DNA of 64,000 nt from Peribacillus deserti (GCF_016909175.1 NZ_JAFBFI010000001.1:124001-188000), one strand, 5' to 3'; positions 35,906 through 45,927 are shown, counted from the first letter of the stretch. The notes: a model not told the origin generated them from the sequence alone. Numbers and translations: made by a program.

Positions 35906-36100
35906 ATAGCACCTCTTGATTGTAATAACTGTTTTAATTATGCCCAATATTATGTTTCTTAATATTAATCTCAATATGCTGTTGTGAATTTTTCTTCCTG
36001 CCGCTACGGGGTAGGCTAGGTTAAAAATAAATATACAAAAAATGTAAGAAAAATTATAATAAACAAAGAGAGAAAATATATCTTTATTAGGGTGGGTTAA

Positions 36101-36622
36101 ATGGAAATGAATTTATGGAGAGACGATACAGACGAATTTAAGTTAGAACCATTAACAGATGAAATGGTTAAAAAAGCAGAAGAAGAACTGAAAGTAAAGC
36201 TGCCAGAGTCATACATAAAGATTCTTAAGGAACAAAACGGAGGATATATAAACTACGACTCGCATCCTTCTGATACTCCAAATTCCTGGGCTGATGACCA
36301 CGTTAATGTAGAACATATACTTGGTATAGGCGAGGAAAACGGTATATTAGAGAGCGCATATTTAATTGAGGAGTGGGATTTACCCAAGAATGTAGTTCTA
36401 GTCACTGGGGATGGACATAGTTGGATTGCTCTTGATTATAGAAACACCAAGGTTGATCCTCCAGTCATTTTTATTGATGTTGATCTTGAACTGATTTTTG
36501 AACTAGCTCCAAATTTCGAATCATTTTTAAATGGGTTGACGACATGGGAAGACGACGTAGATGTAGAAGAGCCTCATGAACCGCAGAAAAAAGGCTTTTT
36601 TGGTCGATTTTTTGGGAAATGA
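36101..36622 (+). CDS. SMI1/KNR4 (SUKH) family protein, possible immunity protein
   Basis: A 173-residue protein with SUKH hallmarks: EPLTDEMVKKAEEELKVKLP, ESYIKILKEQNGGYI, ILGIGEENGILESAYLIEEW, GDGHSWIALDYR and the Asp/Glu-rich VIFIDVDLELIFELAPNFES. SUKH proteins commonly neutralise polymorphic or contact-dependent toxins. No toxin gene is adjacent, so it may be an orphan immunity gene. The C-terminal KKGFFGRFFGK tail is unusual and basic. Start ATG follows GGGTGGG, a weak ribosome binding site. Confidence 0.8.
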   Translation: MEMNLWRDDTDEFKLEPLTDEMVKKAEEELKVKLPESYIKILKEQNGGYINYDSHPSDTPNSWADDHVNVEHILGIGEENGILESAYLIEEWDLPKNVVLVTGDGHSWIALDYRNTKVDPPVIFIDVDLELIFELAPNFESFLNGLTTWEDDVDVEEPHEPQKKGFFGRFFGK

Positions 36623-36661
36623 ATGAGCGCTAGTATTCATAAATATTGAGAGATGTTATTT

Positions 36662-36690
36662 AGGAGCAGGCCTTTGGAGGCCTGCTCCTT
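36662..36690 (+). terminator. Terminator of the SUKH gene
   Basis: AGGAGCAGGCC / GGCCTGCTCCTT, five-base loop; T tail short. Confidence 0.7.
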
Positions 36691-36830
36691 ATTCAATTTA
36701 AAATATGGTTATACGGCACGCTTTTAGAAGTGAAGCTTGCTAGATATTAGTGGTGTTTCCTTTTATTGTGCAAATGATCATCTCCATAGCAAAAACAGAA
36801 TAATTCTCTAGACGAAAGTAAAAAACTGAA

Positions 36831-36856
36831 AAAAAAAAGACCGCTAAATAGCGGTC
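36831..36856 (-). terminator. Terminator of the lytic transglycosylase gene
   Basis: On the minus strand GGACCGCTATTTAGCGGTC followed by nine T. Confidence 0.9.
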
Positions 36857-36872
36857 CTGTAATAGAAAGTCC

Positions 36873-38579
36873 TTACTTAAAGTTTTGGGATGCAATAAAC
36901 CAGAGCCCGGTTTTGCCAGGAATCTGGACCTGATACCAGTTAAATAGGTTCGCGTGGTTATAGGTATCTTCTACGCCAGCCTTTACGATTTTAACGGTAG
37001 TTCCTGCTGGTATAGACACTCCCTTATTATTGTAGGTTGTGGCCACAGTCCTTGCAGTTACTGCACCCTTAAAGGTATAGGACGTTCCTGCAGCATGCAT
37101 TTGTGTGGATCTTGTTTGAATGCTGGTTTTATATTCAGCTTCAGCATCGATATACCAGCCGCCCGTGATTGAATTTTGGATAAGCTTCACGTTGCTTTTA
37201 TCCAGAATCTGAGGCTCCACCTGTGCCCACTCGATCATATATTTATAAACACCTAGCTGATAGGCAGTAGTGTATTTGTTTGGATCATTTGCGGCCGCAA
37301 TGCCATTATATGCAAGAACCGCAAAATACCAATCTTCTAAAATGTTTTTGTTATGGCCGTTAATCTTAGGAATCTCTATTCCTGTATAATCCCATTTTTC
37401 TAAAAGGATTTTGATTCCCAGGTTAATATTTTCATCTATGTTATAACGTGCTTTGTCCAGCTCAGCGCTAGCTGCCCCTGTACCTGGTGTTACCTGCATG
37501 ATCCCGAATCCGCCGTCATTATGGGAGGTGTTCATGAAGGGTTTACCCGTCGCAATATCAAATTGCTTAAATCCACTCTCTTTAAAAGCAATGGCCTTTA
37601 CAATTTCAGGAGGAACTCCATTTTTAATAGCGGCTGCGGTTAATTTTTGTTTGATCTGCGCCGGCGATAATTCCATCTGCTTCATTATAGAAGTGAGTCT
37701 TTTATTTAGCAGAATTTTATCTGCAGCGGTAAATGAGCTGCTGCTGATCAGTTTTGAAATGGATACTTTTAAATCAGGTACTTCCTTTGCCGAAACTCCT
37801 GGATTAACGAAGCGGTCCAGCTGTACCATTTGCTTTTCGAGTTCGTAATAAGTAACGAGCTTACCCGATCTTTTCTTAGTCGCTAATGTGCTGTACAATT
37901 TGTTGAATTCATCGTTTAAGGCTGTTTTGTAGGCTGTTTGCGGGACCTCAAGACGGTTAACCATTGAATATTTATAGTAAGGAGCAATACTATCAGACGA
38001 CTGTTTAATTCTTTTGTTAGCTTCATTGATATGCTTTTTCACATTATACGCTTTTGAGAAAGTGGTCTGAGTTTCTTTAGCTTTTTTAGAGTATAAGCTA
38101 TCAATCTTCGACTTTATGGCAGCAGGGGATACCTTGCTTAACCTGACTGTCTGGCTGGTGACTTCATTGTTGAGAGTCACGAGCAGATTAGTATCGGCTT
38201 TTCCTGCTTTCGTGTTGGCTTCAATCTGTTTTCTATACGTATCTAGTTTGATACCGCCCTGTACAGCCGCGGTATAAGAGTCGCCGCGGTAAATAGAGGC
38301 ATTAATAGTCTTAAGTGTGGATGCGTACGTCTTTTCCTGAGCTGCGGTCATCTTTTTAAGAGCGTCAGCCCGCTTTGTCTTGGCGGTATTAAGATAGGTT
38401 GTTGGGATGTTTGCGCCGGTGGCACCTTTTCCACTAGTGTAATAGTCTAATTTTTTTGCAGCTGCAGATGCATCTGTTAGAACCTTAGGTGCTGATGCTG
38501 CACTAGTACGATCGGGAGAAAACACAAACGCTGCAAGTAAAATAAGACTACACAGCATGTATAATCGATTTTTCTTCAA
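36873..38579 (-). CDS. Secreted SLT-type lytic transglycosylase
   Basis: A 568-residue exported protein with signal peptide MKKNRLYMLCSLILLAAFVF. Residues about 40-310 are Ala/Lys/Ser/Thr-rich and helical. The SLT domain starts near 315: PPEIVKAIAFKESGFKQFD contains the catalytic Glu of ES-type enzymes, followed by NDGGFGIMQVTPG and WYFAVLAYNGI. The C-terminal 70 residues (YNNKGVSIPAGTTVKIVKAG, WYQVQIPGKTGLWFIASQNF) are SH3-like wall-binding. It should cleave MurNAc-GlcNAc glycosidic bonds to 1,6-anhydro products. Confidence 0.85.
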   Translation of the reverse strand: MKKNRLYMLCSLILLAAFVFSPDRTSAASAPKVLTDASAAAKKLDYYTSGKGATGANIPTTYLNTAKTKRADALKKMTAAQEKTYASTLKTINASIYRGDSYTAAVQGGIKLDTYRKQIEANTKAGKADTNLLVTLNNEVTSQTVRLSKVSPAAIKSKIDSLYSKKAKETQTTFSKAYNVKKHINEANKRIKQSSDSIAPYYKYSMVNRLEVPQTAYKTALNDEFNKLYSTLATKKRSGKLVTYYELEKQMVQLDRFVNPGVSAKEVPDLKVSISKLISSSSFTAADKILLNKRLTSIMKQMELSPAQIKQKLTAAAIKNGVPPEIVKAIAFKESGFKQFDIATGKPFMNTSHNDGGFGIMQVTPGTGAASAELDKARYNIDENINLGIKILLEKWDYTGIEIPKINGHNKNILEDWYFAVLAYNGIAAANDPNKYTTAYQLGVYKYMIEWAQVEPQILDKSNVKLIQNSITGGWYIDAEAEYKTSIQTRSTQMHAAGTSYTFKGAVTARTVATTYNNKGVSIPAGTTVKIVKAGVEDTYNHANLFNWYQVQIPGKTGLWFIASQNFK

Positions 38580-38685
38580 TTTCCAATATCCTCCTATTTA
38601 TCATATTCTCTCATTATACGGTAAACACTGTACAAAGTAACAACCAAAACAACAAATCTCTAAAAATAGTAATCGAGCACTACCC

Positions 38686-38775
38686 GGGAAATAGGGGACA
38701 GTCCCCATCTAGAAATAGCAAAAAACCGCTATTCCATTAGGATAGCGGTTCTGGGAAATGGGGGACAGTCCCCAT
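38686..38775. repeat. REP pair flanking a terminator hairpin (BIME-like)
   Basis: REP copies at 38686-38708 and 38753-38775 enclose AAAACCGCTATTCC ... GGATAGCGGTT, the same layout and almost the same central hairpin as at 14674-14773. The second copy ends 3 bp before the carboxypeptidase stop codon. Confidence 0.85.
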
Positions 38776-38777
38776 AA

Positions 38778-40451
38778 TTAATTAAATTTTTGTCGTTTGT
38801 CAGCCAGGGTTTTTTCGATGGCTGGGTATAGTTTGGGTTTGTTTGATTGGAGCTGCAGCTGGTCGAATGCTGCAATTTTTTCTTGGACAGCTGCTTGGTT
38901 TCCTGTGGCCAGCTGTTTTTCTGCTTCTATTAATAGTGCATGTCGATCTAGTGCGAATTTGCTTGCAGCGGAGATGGCTGCAGTTGGTGTTATATATTTT
39001 TGGCTGTGCAATTGTTTAACATGATTTCCGTAAAGAGCGGTCTGTGCCGTTTGTGCGTTTACCACTGCTGCAGCAAGCTGCTTGTGTAAGGCTGAGTCAA
39101 AGATTCCGCCTGTTAGCTTGCTTTCCTGCAGCTTGCCAAGGTGGACCGCGGTTTCACCGTTATCGATTGCTTTAATAAAGCTTGCCGATCTAGAAATATA
39201 TAGATTAATTTCATTTACTAGTGGTGCAAGAGCATTTCGGTTCTTAGCGGGAAGCGGAGCGACCAATTTTTGATTAGCAGCTAAATCACTCTTCGTTTTC
39301 CCGTATAACTGTACAAATGCTTGATCCTTCCGCAAGTCAGCAATTGTTTTCACATTTGTATAATAGTAGCTTTGCAGCTTCTTAGCAGAGTTTCTGATCG
39401 AAGTGAGCTTTGTCTTAAGAAGCGCTGCCTTTGCATCCATCCGGACACCATACATTTTGGCACTTTCAGCTCCTGCAAAAAGGCCGGCTGCCTGATTCTG
39501 GCTCCATGCGCCCTTAAATTCGGAAACAGCTGGATTCGTTTCATAATAATAAGGAGAAATCTCAACCGTGATAGCAGTCCGCAGTTTTTTGCGGGAGAAC
39601 CAGTCGCTGAATCCGGCAGCATTTTTGAAGCTGGAAGGAGTATACATACGATATCCAGTCATAGTGCTTAATTTCTTGGCAAGATTTTTATCTCTAGTAA
39701 GACGAGACCCAGTTTGTTCATAATTCCAGAATAGAATTTTTCCAGTTGTATGGTAAGATAATGCCATATCAGCATCAATAGAGTTCACCAGGCTTAGAAC
39801 GGCCTTCACTTCTGAAGCTGTATGCGGAGCTTTCCCTTTATAATCCTTATAGCTTGGAGCTTTAGGACTTTCCGTTCCGGCCCATTTCGCATCATACTGG
39901 CGGTTTAAGTCTACACCTTTAGCGTTTGATTTCCAGCGTTTGAAATTTTTACTTCCATTGTTCATCTTAATTAAGCCAGCATGAGAGGAAGCGGGGAAAG
40001 CTTTCAATCCTGACTGCTGAAGAGTCACTCCATCTGGATTAACCATCGGCACAAACCATAGAGTAGAAGAGTTCAATACCGTTCTTACATTATAGCCCTT
40101 GATGCTGGTGCCCCTTTTGTACGCATCAGCATACCGGTTGAGCATGTACATATTAAGGTTGGTAGTCAGCCATTCGCGGGCATGATGGGAGCCGTTTATA
40201 AAGGCAGTGGCTTTTCCCTTGCCCAGACCAACCGCATAAATGTTTCGGCCAAACTCCGATTTCCCAATCACTTTCACTTGAATTAAATCAGGATAAGCTT
40301 TCTTCAATTTAGAAATATCAGAAGCCATGTGTGAATAGGTATACGTTTTATTCGGGTTTACAATCGCTGTGGCAGCAGATACAGGATGGAACGTAGCGGA
40401 TCCAGCGAATAGGAATACAAAAGTTAACAGCACGACCAAGATCTTTTTCAA
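38778..40451 (-). CDS. Secreted M14-family zinc carboxypeptidase
   Basis: A 557-residue exported enzyme with signal peptide MKKILVVLLTFVFLFAGSAT. M14 zinc ligands: H-x2-E in SHHAREW (about residue 87) and a later His in LSYHTTGKILFW (about 232). The general-acid Glu is in TVEISPYY (about 295). FVPMVNPDGVTLQQSGLKAF is also diagnostic. It is probably a gamma-D-glutamyl-diaminopimelate-type or protein carboxypeptidase acting outside the cell. The last 200 residues form a helical extension found in Bacillus members, with no assigned role. Confidence 0.87.
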   Translation of the reverse strand: MKKILVVLLTFVFLFAGSATFHPVSAATAIVNPNKTYTYSHMASDISKLKKAYPDLIQVKVIGKSEFGRNIYAVGLGKGKATAFINGSHHAREWLTTNLNMYMLNRYADAYKRGTSIKGYNVRTVLNSSTLWFVPMVNPDGVTLQQSGLKAFPASSHAGLIKMNNGSKNFKRWKSNAKGVDLNRQYDAKWAGTESPKAPSYKDYKGKAPHTASEVKAVLSLVNSIDADMALSYHTTGKILFWNYEQTGSRLTRDKNLAKKLSTMTGYRMYTPSSFKNAAGFSDWFSRKKLRTAITVEISPYYYETNPAVSEFKGAWSQNQAAGLFAGAESAKMYGVRMDAKAALLKTKLTSIRNSAKKLQSYYYTNVKTIADLRKDQAFVQLYGKTKSDLAANQKLVAPLPAKNRNALAPLVNEINLYISRSASFIKAIDNGETAVHLGKLQESKLTGGIFDSALHKQLAAAVVNAQTAQTALYGNHVKQLHSQKYITPTAAISAASKFALDRHALLIEAEKQLATGNQAAVQEKIAAFDQLQLQSNKPKLYPAIEKTLADKRQKFN

Positions 40452-40619
40452 TACAGGTCCTCCTTGTTGGTAAAATATTCTGATTCTATTAAACTATAAG
40501 TAGGAAGGAAATCAAATCCTACTAATGTATAGATTTTTCGGGCCAGGGAGTAGGTTATATCACTTAGGAAAAGGGAGATCATTCCAAGAGAACAAAATTT
40601 ATATTCATAGGAGGATACT

Positions 40620-42623
40620 ATGAGATACATAAAATATGTACTATGTTTGTCGTTTTTACTGCTGCTTGCTGCCTGCAGTAATGAGCCGCAGCCTGAAGAT
40701 CGCATGGAGAAATATGTGCAATTGTGGAATAAGCAGGATTATGGAAAGATGTATGACTATCTCTCCAAATCAGCAAAAAAGGAAATTTCCAAAAAAGAAT
40801 TTACAGAACGCTATAAGAATATCTATGAAGGCGTCGAGGCTAAGAACCTAAAAGTAACGTATAAAAAGCCGAAGGAAGAAAAAGAACATAAGGATGATAA
40901 AAAGGTTTCCCTTCCTTTCTCAGTCAAAATGGATACAATGGCAGGAGCGATTTCTTTCAATCAAGATGCTTCTCTTATTAAAGAAGAAAAAGATGAAGAA
41001 ACTAACTGGTTTGTGAATTGGAATCCAGGTTTCATTTTTCCTGACTTAAAAAAGGGAGAAAAAGTATCTGTACAGAACCTCCCTGCGGTGCGTGGAGAAA
41101 TATTCGACCGAAACGGCAAAGGCCTGGCTATCAACAGTGAGGTATATGAAGTCAGTATGGTGCCGGGAGAAATGGAAGACGAAGAAGCCATATTGAATCG
41201 AGCTTCTAAATTAATGAAGCTGTCTAAGGAAGAAATTCAAGCAAAACTCAATCAGAACTGGGTTAAGCCAACCTATGCAGTGCCAATCCTAAACATTCCT
41301 GCCGATCAGATCAAACTTGCCCAGGAACTGGATTCCATCCCATCCGTATATGTAAATGATAAAACAGCGCGCGTGTATCCATATAAGGAAGCAGCGGCTC
41401 ATTTAATCGGATATATAGGATCCATAACAGCAGAAGATTTAGAAAGGCTGAAGGATAAAGGCTATACAGATAGTGATGTGATCGGCAAACGAGGCCTCGA
41501 GGAGCTGTTTCAAGAACAGCTAAAAGGCGAATCCGGAGCACGAATAGTCATTCAGGATAAAAACAAAGAAGAAAGAGTCTTAAAAGAAAAGCCTGCTAAA
41601 GAAGGCGAAAAGATTCAGCTTACAATAGATGCCGAGCTTCAGAAAAAGATTTTCCTTACATATAAAGGGGATTCAGGCTCAGCGGCTGCCATACAGCCTA
41701 AGACAGGTGAAACACTTGCGCTCGTCAGCAGCCCATCCTTTGACCCAAATAAATTCATTCTAGGTTTGTCTAAAAAAGACCGGGCAACATTAGAGAACAA
41801 TAAAAACAATCCAACCTTAAACCGATTCAGCTCTCTGTACGCACCAGGCTCGACGATCAAGCCGATAACCGCAGCGGTAGCACTTCAATCCGGTATTGAT
41901 CCGAATAAAACCATGAACGTCAGCGGCCCTAAATGGCAAAAGTCAAAAAGCTGGGGTAATTATTATGTAACAAGAGTTCATGATTACGGCAAACCGGTCA
42001 ATATGAAGGATGCCATGGTATATTCTGATAACATTTATTTTGCCCAGCAGGCCCTTGCTATAGGAAAAGATACATTTACAGAGGGACTAAAGAGCTTCGG
42101 CTTTGATGAAAAGCTTCCATACGACTATCCGATACCAGGTTCAAAAATCGGGGCCTTGGATAACGAAATCCAATTAGCGGACAGCGGGTACGGTCAGGCA
42201 CAGATTCAAATGTCTACCCTTCACCTGGCAGCTGCTTATACACCATTCGTGAATGAAGGAAACCTCATCAAGCCAAGCCTATTATTAAATGATCCAAAAA
42301 AGGGAAGTGTATGGAAGGAGAAAGTTATAGAACCCGTACACGCAGCGGCAGTACTTGATACGATGAAAGCAGTCATTTCCAATCCGCGGGGAACCGGACA
42401 CTCTGTTTCCAATCTAAAGATCCCGCTAGCCGGAAAAACAGGCACGGCAGAAATTAAACAAAAGCAGGGAGAGAAGGGTGTGGAAAATGGGTGGTTTGTG
42501 GTAACTAACCCAAATAAACCGGATATGATTCTTGCGATGGTTGTTGAAGGTGTAGAGAAAAAACAGGGAAGCAAGCATGTGGTGGATAAAGCTAAATCTA
42601 TTCTAAAAAGCGTAAATAGGTAA
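40620..42623 (+). CDS. pbpC: Class B penicillin-binding protein, PBP3/MecA type
   Basis: A 667-residue lipoprotein (MRYIKYVLCLSFLLLLAAC lipobox). Residues about 25-145 are the NTF2-like MecA_N domain (DRMEKYVQLWNKQDYGKMYD); about 155-330 the PBP dimerisation domain (VRGEIFDRNGKGLAINSEVY). Transpeptidase: STIK near 410 (PGSTIK), SDN in MVYSDNIYFA, KTGTAE near 605. The architecture matches B. subtilis PbpC (PBP3) and staphylococcal MecA, which often have low beta-lactam affinity. Whether this one does cannot be read from sequence. The start follows AGGAGGATACT. Confidence 0.88.
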   Translation: MRYIKYVLCLSFLLLLAACSNEPQPEDRMEKYVQLWNKQDYGKMYDYLSKSAKKEISKKEFTERYKNIYEGVEAKNLKVTYKKPKEEKEHKDDKKVSLPFSVKMDTMAGAISFNQDASLIKEEKDEETNWFVNWNPGFIFPDLKKGEKVSVQNLPAVRGEIFDRNGKGLAINSEVYEVSMVPGEMEDEEAILNRASKLMKLSKEEIQAKLNQNWVKPTYAVPILNIPADQIKLAQELDSIPSVYVNDKTARVYPYKEAAAHLIGYIGSITAEDLERLKDKGYTDSDVIGKRGLEELFQEQLKGESGARIVIQDKNKEERVLKEKPAKEGEKIQLTIDAELQKKIFLTYKGDSGSAAAIQPKTGETLALVSSPSFDPNKFILGLSKKDRATLENNKNNPTLNRFSSLYAPGSTIKPITAAVALQSGIDPNKTMNVSGPKWQKSKSWGNYYVTRVHDYGKPVNMKDAMVYSDNIYFAQQALAIGKDTFTEGLKSFGFDEKLPYDYPIPGSKIGALDNEIQLADSGYGQAQIQMSTLHLAAAYTPFVNEGNLIKPSLLLNDPKKGSVWKEKVIEPVHAAAVLDTMKAVISNPRGTGHSVSNLKIPLAGKTGTAEIKQKQGEKGVENGWFVVTNPNKPDMILAMVVEGVEKKQGSKHVVDKAKSILKSVNR

Positions 42624-42628
42624 AGATA

Positions 42629-42660
42629 AGGACTGCAGCCACAGACTGCAGTCCTATTTT
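42629..42660 (+). terminator. Terminator of the PBP gene
   Basis: AGGACTGCAG / CTGCAGTCCT with seven-base loop then ATTTTATT. Confidence 0.85.
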
Positions 42661-43154
42661 ATTGCTCTCTATTCCTATAACTCTATAAAAACGCCTCCAG
42701 GCGTAAGCTTTATGCAATGCAGTTGTAATGAGGATGCAATAAACATGGAAGGGATTTCTAATGTGTAAGGCTGACGGATTGCATCTATTTATCTATAAAT
42801 AAGAATGATTTTCCAAAAGTGGAATATATAAATAAGGTGGTTTAAAACGGGTGTGTTTACAAAGAAAAGTAAAATTGGTAAGTTTTACTATGTGTAAAAA
42901 CTCAAATATCTGCAAAAAAAGCTAGAAATTGTTAAAAATATGTATTATTATAGGTTTACAAGAACGAATTGGAAAATCAAATGTTGGTTCTTGGAAGTTA
43001 TGGAAGATTTAGATTGGTAGAGTTCAACTTTGTAGAATTCTAGCGTCTAGGTCTAAAGTTGTGTTTTATGTAAGTCATTGAAGTTTTGTATATTTACCAA
43101 GTACATGATTCCAATGCACTACTTTTTCATATTCGAAGGGAGAATACTTACCAC
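42661..43154 (+). promoter_or_regulatory. Long upstream region of the S-layer gene
   Basis: About 490 bp without a gene. It is AT-rich, with possible promoter elements around 42928-42957 (TTGTTA and TATTAT). The last 200 bases are likely untranslated leader; long leaders are common for S-layer transcripts. The ribosome binding site is GAAGGGAG, 12 bases before the ATG. Confidence 0.5.
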
Positions 43155-45833
43155 ATGAGTAAAAAGAAAGCTATTAAACTTGCAACCGCTACAGCAATCG
43201 CTGCATCTGCATTCGCAGCAGTAGCACCAGTACAATCAGAAGCAGCAACATCAAAACTAAATGAGGTTGTTCAGAAGTATGAAGCATCTGCGAAAGCAGC
43301 ATACACTGCATACTCTTCAATGCCTGTTGGAAAACTTGCCAGCGGTACTGAAATTTACAAAAAAATCGTTCAAGCTGAAAAAGATCGTAAAGCAGCTGTT
43401 GATTTCATCAACGCTGGTAAAGGATATGACACGAAATACAAAAACGGAGCTCTAGCTAAAGTAACTGCTGCAGACGTTTATGTAAACCGTGCAAAAGCTT
43501 ACAATAAAGCTCTTGGGGACACTCAAGCAGTTCAAAAGGTTGCTAAGGATGCCCTTGCTAACCCAACTGATGCTAAATTAGCTGCAGCACTTGAGCTATT
43601 AAAAGATTCTAAAAACTATGCATTTGTATCAATCAGCAAAATCTACGGAAAAACTGCTCGTGAGAACGTTTTTAACGGTTTCTCTGCAGGAAATGCAAAA
43701 CTAATTGCAGCTCTTGAAGCAGCTCAAACTCCTAAAGTTCAATCAGTAAGTGCGATTAACCTTAAACAAGTAGTTGTAACATTCAGCAAAGATGTTGATG
43801 CTGATCTTGCTGACGTTAAAACAAATTATTCTTTAACTGGTGGTTTAACAGTTGCGTCTGCTAAATCAGAAGGTAAGAAAGTTGTTCTTACTCTTACAGC
43901 TGCGGCTGCACAACAAGCTAACGTAGAATTAACAGTTGAGAACTTAAAAGATAAGTCTGGTAAGGCTATCGACAAAACAACAAAAGAAGTTAAATTCTTT
44001 GACGCTACAGCACCTACAACAACATCTGTTGAAGCTACTGGTCCAAGAACACTAAAAGTTAAATTTAGCGAGCCACTTAAAACTGCACCAAGTGTTAAAC
44101 TTGATAACGGCACACTAGCTGTTGTGGGAATTACTTGGAATGAAGGTGACTCTGAGGCTACTTTAACCCTTGGTACTGATTTATCAGAAGGGTCTCACTC
44201 ACTTGAAGTATCAGGCGGAACAGATTTCGCTAACTTTGGTATTGAAAAAGCTACTTCTACAATTAACTATGTAAAAGACATTACAGCGCCAACAGTTACT
44301 GTGAAATCCGCATCTGAAACGCAAGTAGTACTTCAATTCAGTGAAGATGTATTAAATGCTAAAGATGGTAATGTGGAATTCTACCACACTTTTAAAACAG
44401 GATCTTACAAAGCTACTGATGTAGCAGTTGATGGTAAAGAAGTAACTCTTACTTTTGCAGCTCCACTTCCACAAGGAAATGCTAAAGTTATAATTGCTTA
44501 TGCTAGCGAAAATGGCGCTAAACTACAAGATGCTTCTGGTAATAAAGTAGCTGCTCAAGAATTAACTGGTAATGTTGTAGCTGATACAGTAGCACCAACT
44601 GTTACAAAAGTTGAATCAAAGAGCAATACTCAAACTAACGTTACTTTCAGCGAAGCTGTTAAGTCTTCTACTGTAACAAATACTGCTAACTACAGCGTGA
44701 AAGATGCAGCTGGAAATTCTGTAGGAGTTACTAAAGTTGAACTTGTATCTGGTAACACATATGCAATCACTACTCCAGTATTAAATGGCGGTTCTTACAC
44801 ACTTGCTATCAAGAATGTAACTGATAACTCAATTCGCGAAAATAAAATGGCGGATTTCTCATCTACAGTTTCAGTTAATGACTCTGTAAGACCAGAAGTT
44901 GTTGGAGCTAAGAAACTTTCTGATACGAAACTGAAACTAACTTTCAGCGAAGTGATGGATGCTGCTTCGGCTACTACAAAATCTAACTATCAATATAATT
45001 CAGCTGCTTTAGCTACTGATGATAAAGTAGAATTAACTGACTCTAATAAAGCAGTTATCATTACAATCGCTGCTGGCGTTGATGATACTAAAGGTTTAAC
45101 AGTAGGTCATGTTAAAGACGCTGCTGGAAACTTCATTGAGAAATTCGAAACAGCTGTAGATATTGAAGCTCTATCAACTATTGCTGCTTCTAGTGTTGAA
45201 GCTACAGGTAAAAACTCTATCTTATTAACTTTTGATGAAGTTATTACTAATGCTACAACTAAAGATTTCCAATATACACTGGATGAAACAGCATTACCGG
45301 CAGTGGCTTGGAAAGAACCTTCTCAAATTTCTACTTCTGTAACTGGCGGAAAGACATATATTACTTTAACTACAGAAAATAATGTAGATACAACTGCTGC
45401 TAAATTAGCTGTAAGAACAGTTGATAAAGATGGTAAAGCTGGAGCAACAGTTGGCGCACAAAATTCATTTGGAACAAAAGTTGTAGTAGCTGATTCAGTA
45501 ATCGTTGCTGATAAGTATGCTCCAACATTAGTAGGTGCAACAATTGCAGATACTACTGCCGTTCCAAATGCAAAATATGACACAGTTACTTTAACATTCT
45601 CTGAAGCTATGTATGTAGCATCTGTTCAGGAATCTGATTTCACAGTAGAGGGATATGAAGTTACTGGAGTTTCTACTTCTGGATCTACTGTAACTCTTAC
45701 TGTTAAAGAAAACGATGCTAACCTTGCTAAACCAACAGTTAAGGTAGTTGGAGAGGTTCAAGACTCAGCGCGTAACGCTACTAAATCTACTCAAGAATTT
45801 GTTGTTACTGGAGATACTCCTGAAGTAAAATAA
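43155..45833 (+). CDS. S-layer protein, complete (expressed copy)
   Basis: An 892-residue protein. Signal peptide MSKKKAIKLATATAIAASAF ending SEAA is nearly that of Geobacillus SbsA/SbsC, as is IYGKTARENVFN later in the helical N-terminal domain (residues 31 to about 195), which binds the secondary cell-wall polymer. PKVQSVSAIN marks the end of the anchor (SbsC: PKVESVSAIN). From about 200 on, some seven Ig-like domains follow, each containing a variant of LKVKFSEPL/VVLQFSEDV/LKLTFSEVM. Codon use is strongly biased to GCT/GCA, ACT/ACA and GTT, as in highly expressed genes. An in-frame ATG-less extension from 43086 is ignored. Confidence 0.92.
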   Translation: MSKKKAIKLATATAIAASAFAAVAPVQSEAATSKLNEVVQKYEASAKAAYTAYSSMPVGKLASGTEIYKKIVQAEKDRKAAVDFINAGKGYDTKYKNGALAKVTAADVYVNRAKAYNKALGDTQAVQKVAKDALANPTDAKLAAALELLKDSKNYAFVSISKIYGKTARENVFNGFSAGNAKLIAALEAAQTPKVQSVSAINLKQVVVTFSKDVDADLADVKTNYSLTGGLTVASAKSEGKKVVLTLTAAAAQQANVELTVENLKDKSGKAIDKTTKEVKFFDATAPTTTSVEATGPRTLKVKFSEPLKTAPSVKLDNGTLAVVGITWNEGDSEATLTLGTDLSEGSHSLEVSGGTDFANFGIEKATSTINYVKDITAPTVTVKSASETQVVLQFSEDVLNAKDGNVEFYHTFKTGSYKATDVAVDGKEVTLTFAAPLPQGNAKVIIAYASENGAKLQDASGNKVAAQELTGNVVADTVAPTVTKVESKSNTQTNVTFSEAVKSSTVTNTANYSVKDAAGNSVGVTKVELVSGNTYAITTPVLNGGSYTLAIKNVTDNSIRENKMADFSSTVSVNDSVRPEVVGAKKLSDTKLKLTFSEVMDAASATTKSNYQYNSAALATDDKVELTDSNKAVIITIAAGVDDTKGLTVGHVKDAAGNFIEKFETAVDIEALSTIAASSVEATGKNSILLTFDEVITNATTKDFQYTLDETALPAVAWKEPSQISTSVTGGKTYITLTTENNVDTTAAKLAVRTVDKDGKAGATVGAQNSFGTKVVVADSVIVADKYAPTLVGATIADTTAVPNAKYDTVTLTFSEAMYVASVQESDFTVEGYEVTGVSTSGSTVTLTVKENDANLAKPTVKVVGEVQDSARNATKSTQEFVVTGDTPEVK
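43748..43760 (+). other. Candidate recombination core in the expressed S-layer gene
   Basis: AAGTGCGATTAAC, identical to 51791-51803 in the silent cassette and in the same reading frame (SAIN). It includes AGT and GCG codons, rare in this gene. Upstream flanks are unrelated; downstream flanks are only distantly similar. Confidence 0.5.
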
Positions 45834-45882
45834 ACGAAACGTTACTTTATAAGCTATTAATTTAGCGAAAAAAGTGAAAAGA

Positions 45883-45927
45883 CGCCTCACGTTGACTTCA
45901 CGGTTAATACCGTGAGGTGTTCTTTTT
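45883..45927 (+). terminator. Terminator-like hairpin after the S-layer gene
   Basis: GCCTCACG / CGTGAGGTGTTCTTTTT. The copy at 54036 shows paired changes in the stem (CTTCATG/CATGAGG), so the structure is conserved. Confidence 0.8.

Noticed and set aside
45883-45927. Part of the group II intron (a far upstream 5' splice site in the S-layer gene)
   Set aside because: The hairpin plus T tail is a normal terminator and I found no IBS-like sequence near the S-layer stop that pairs with the proposed EBS1 loop; not excluded, but unsupported.
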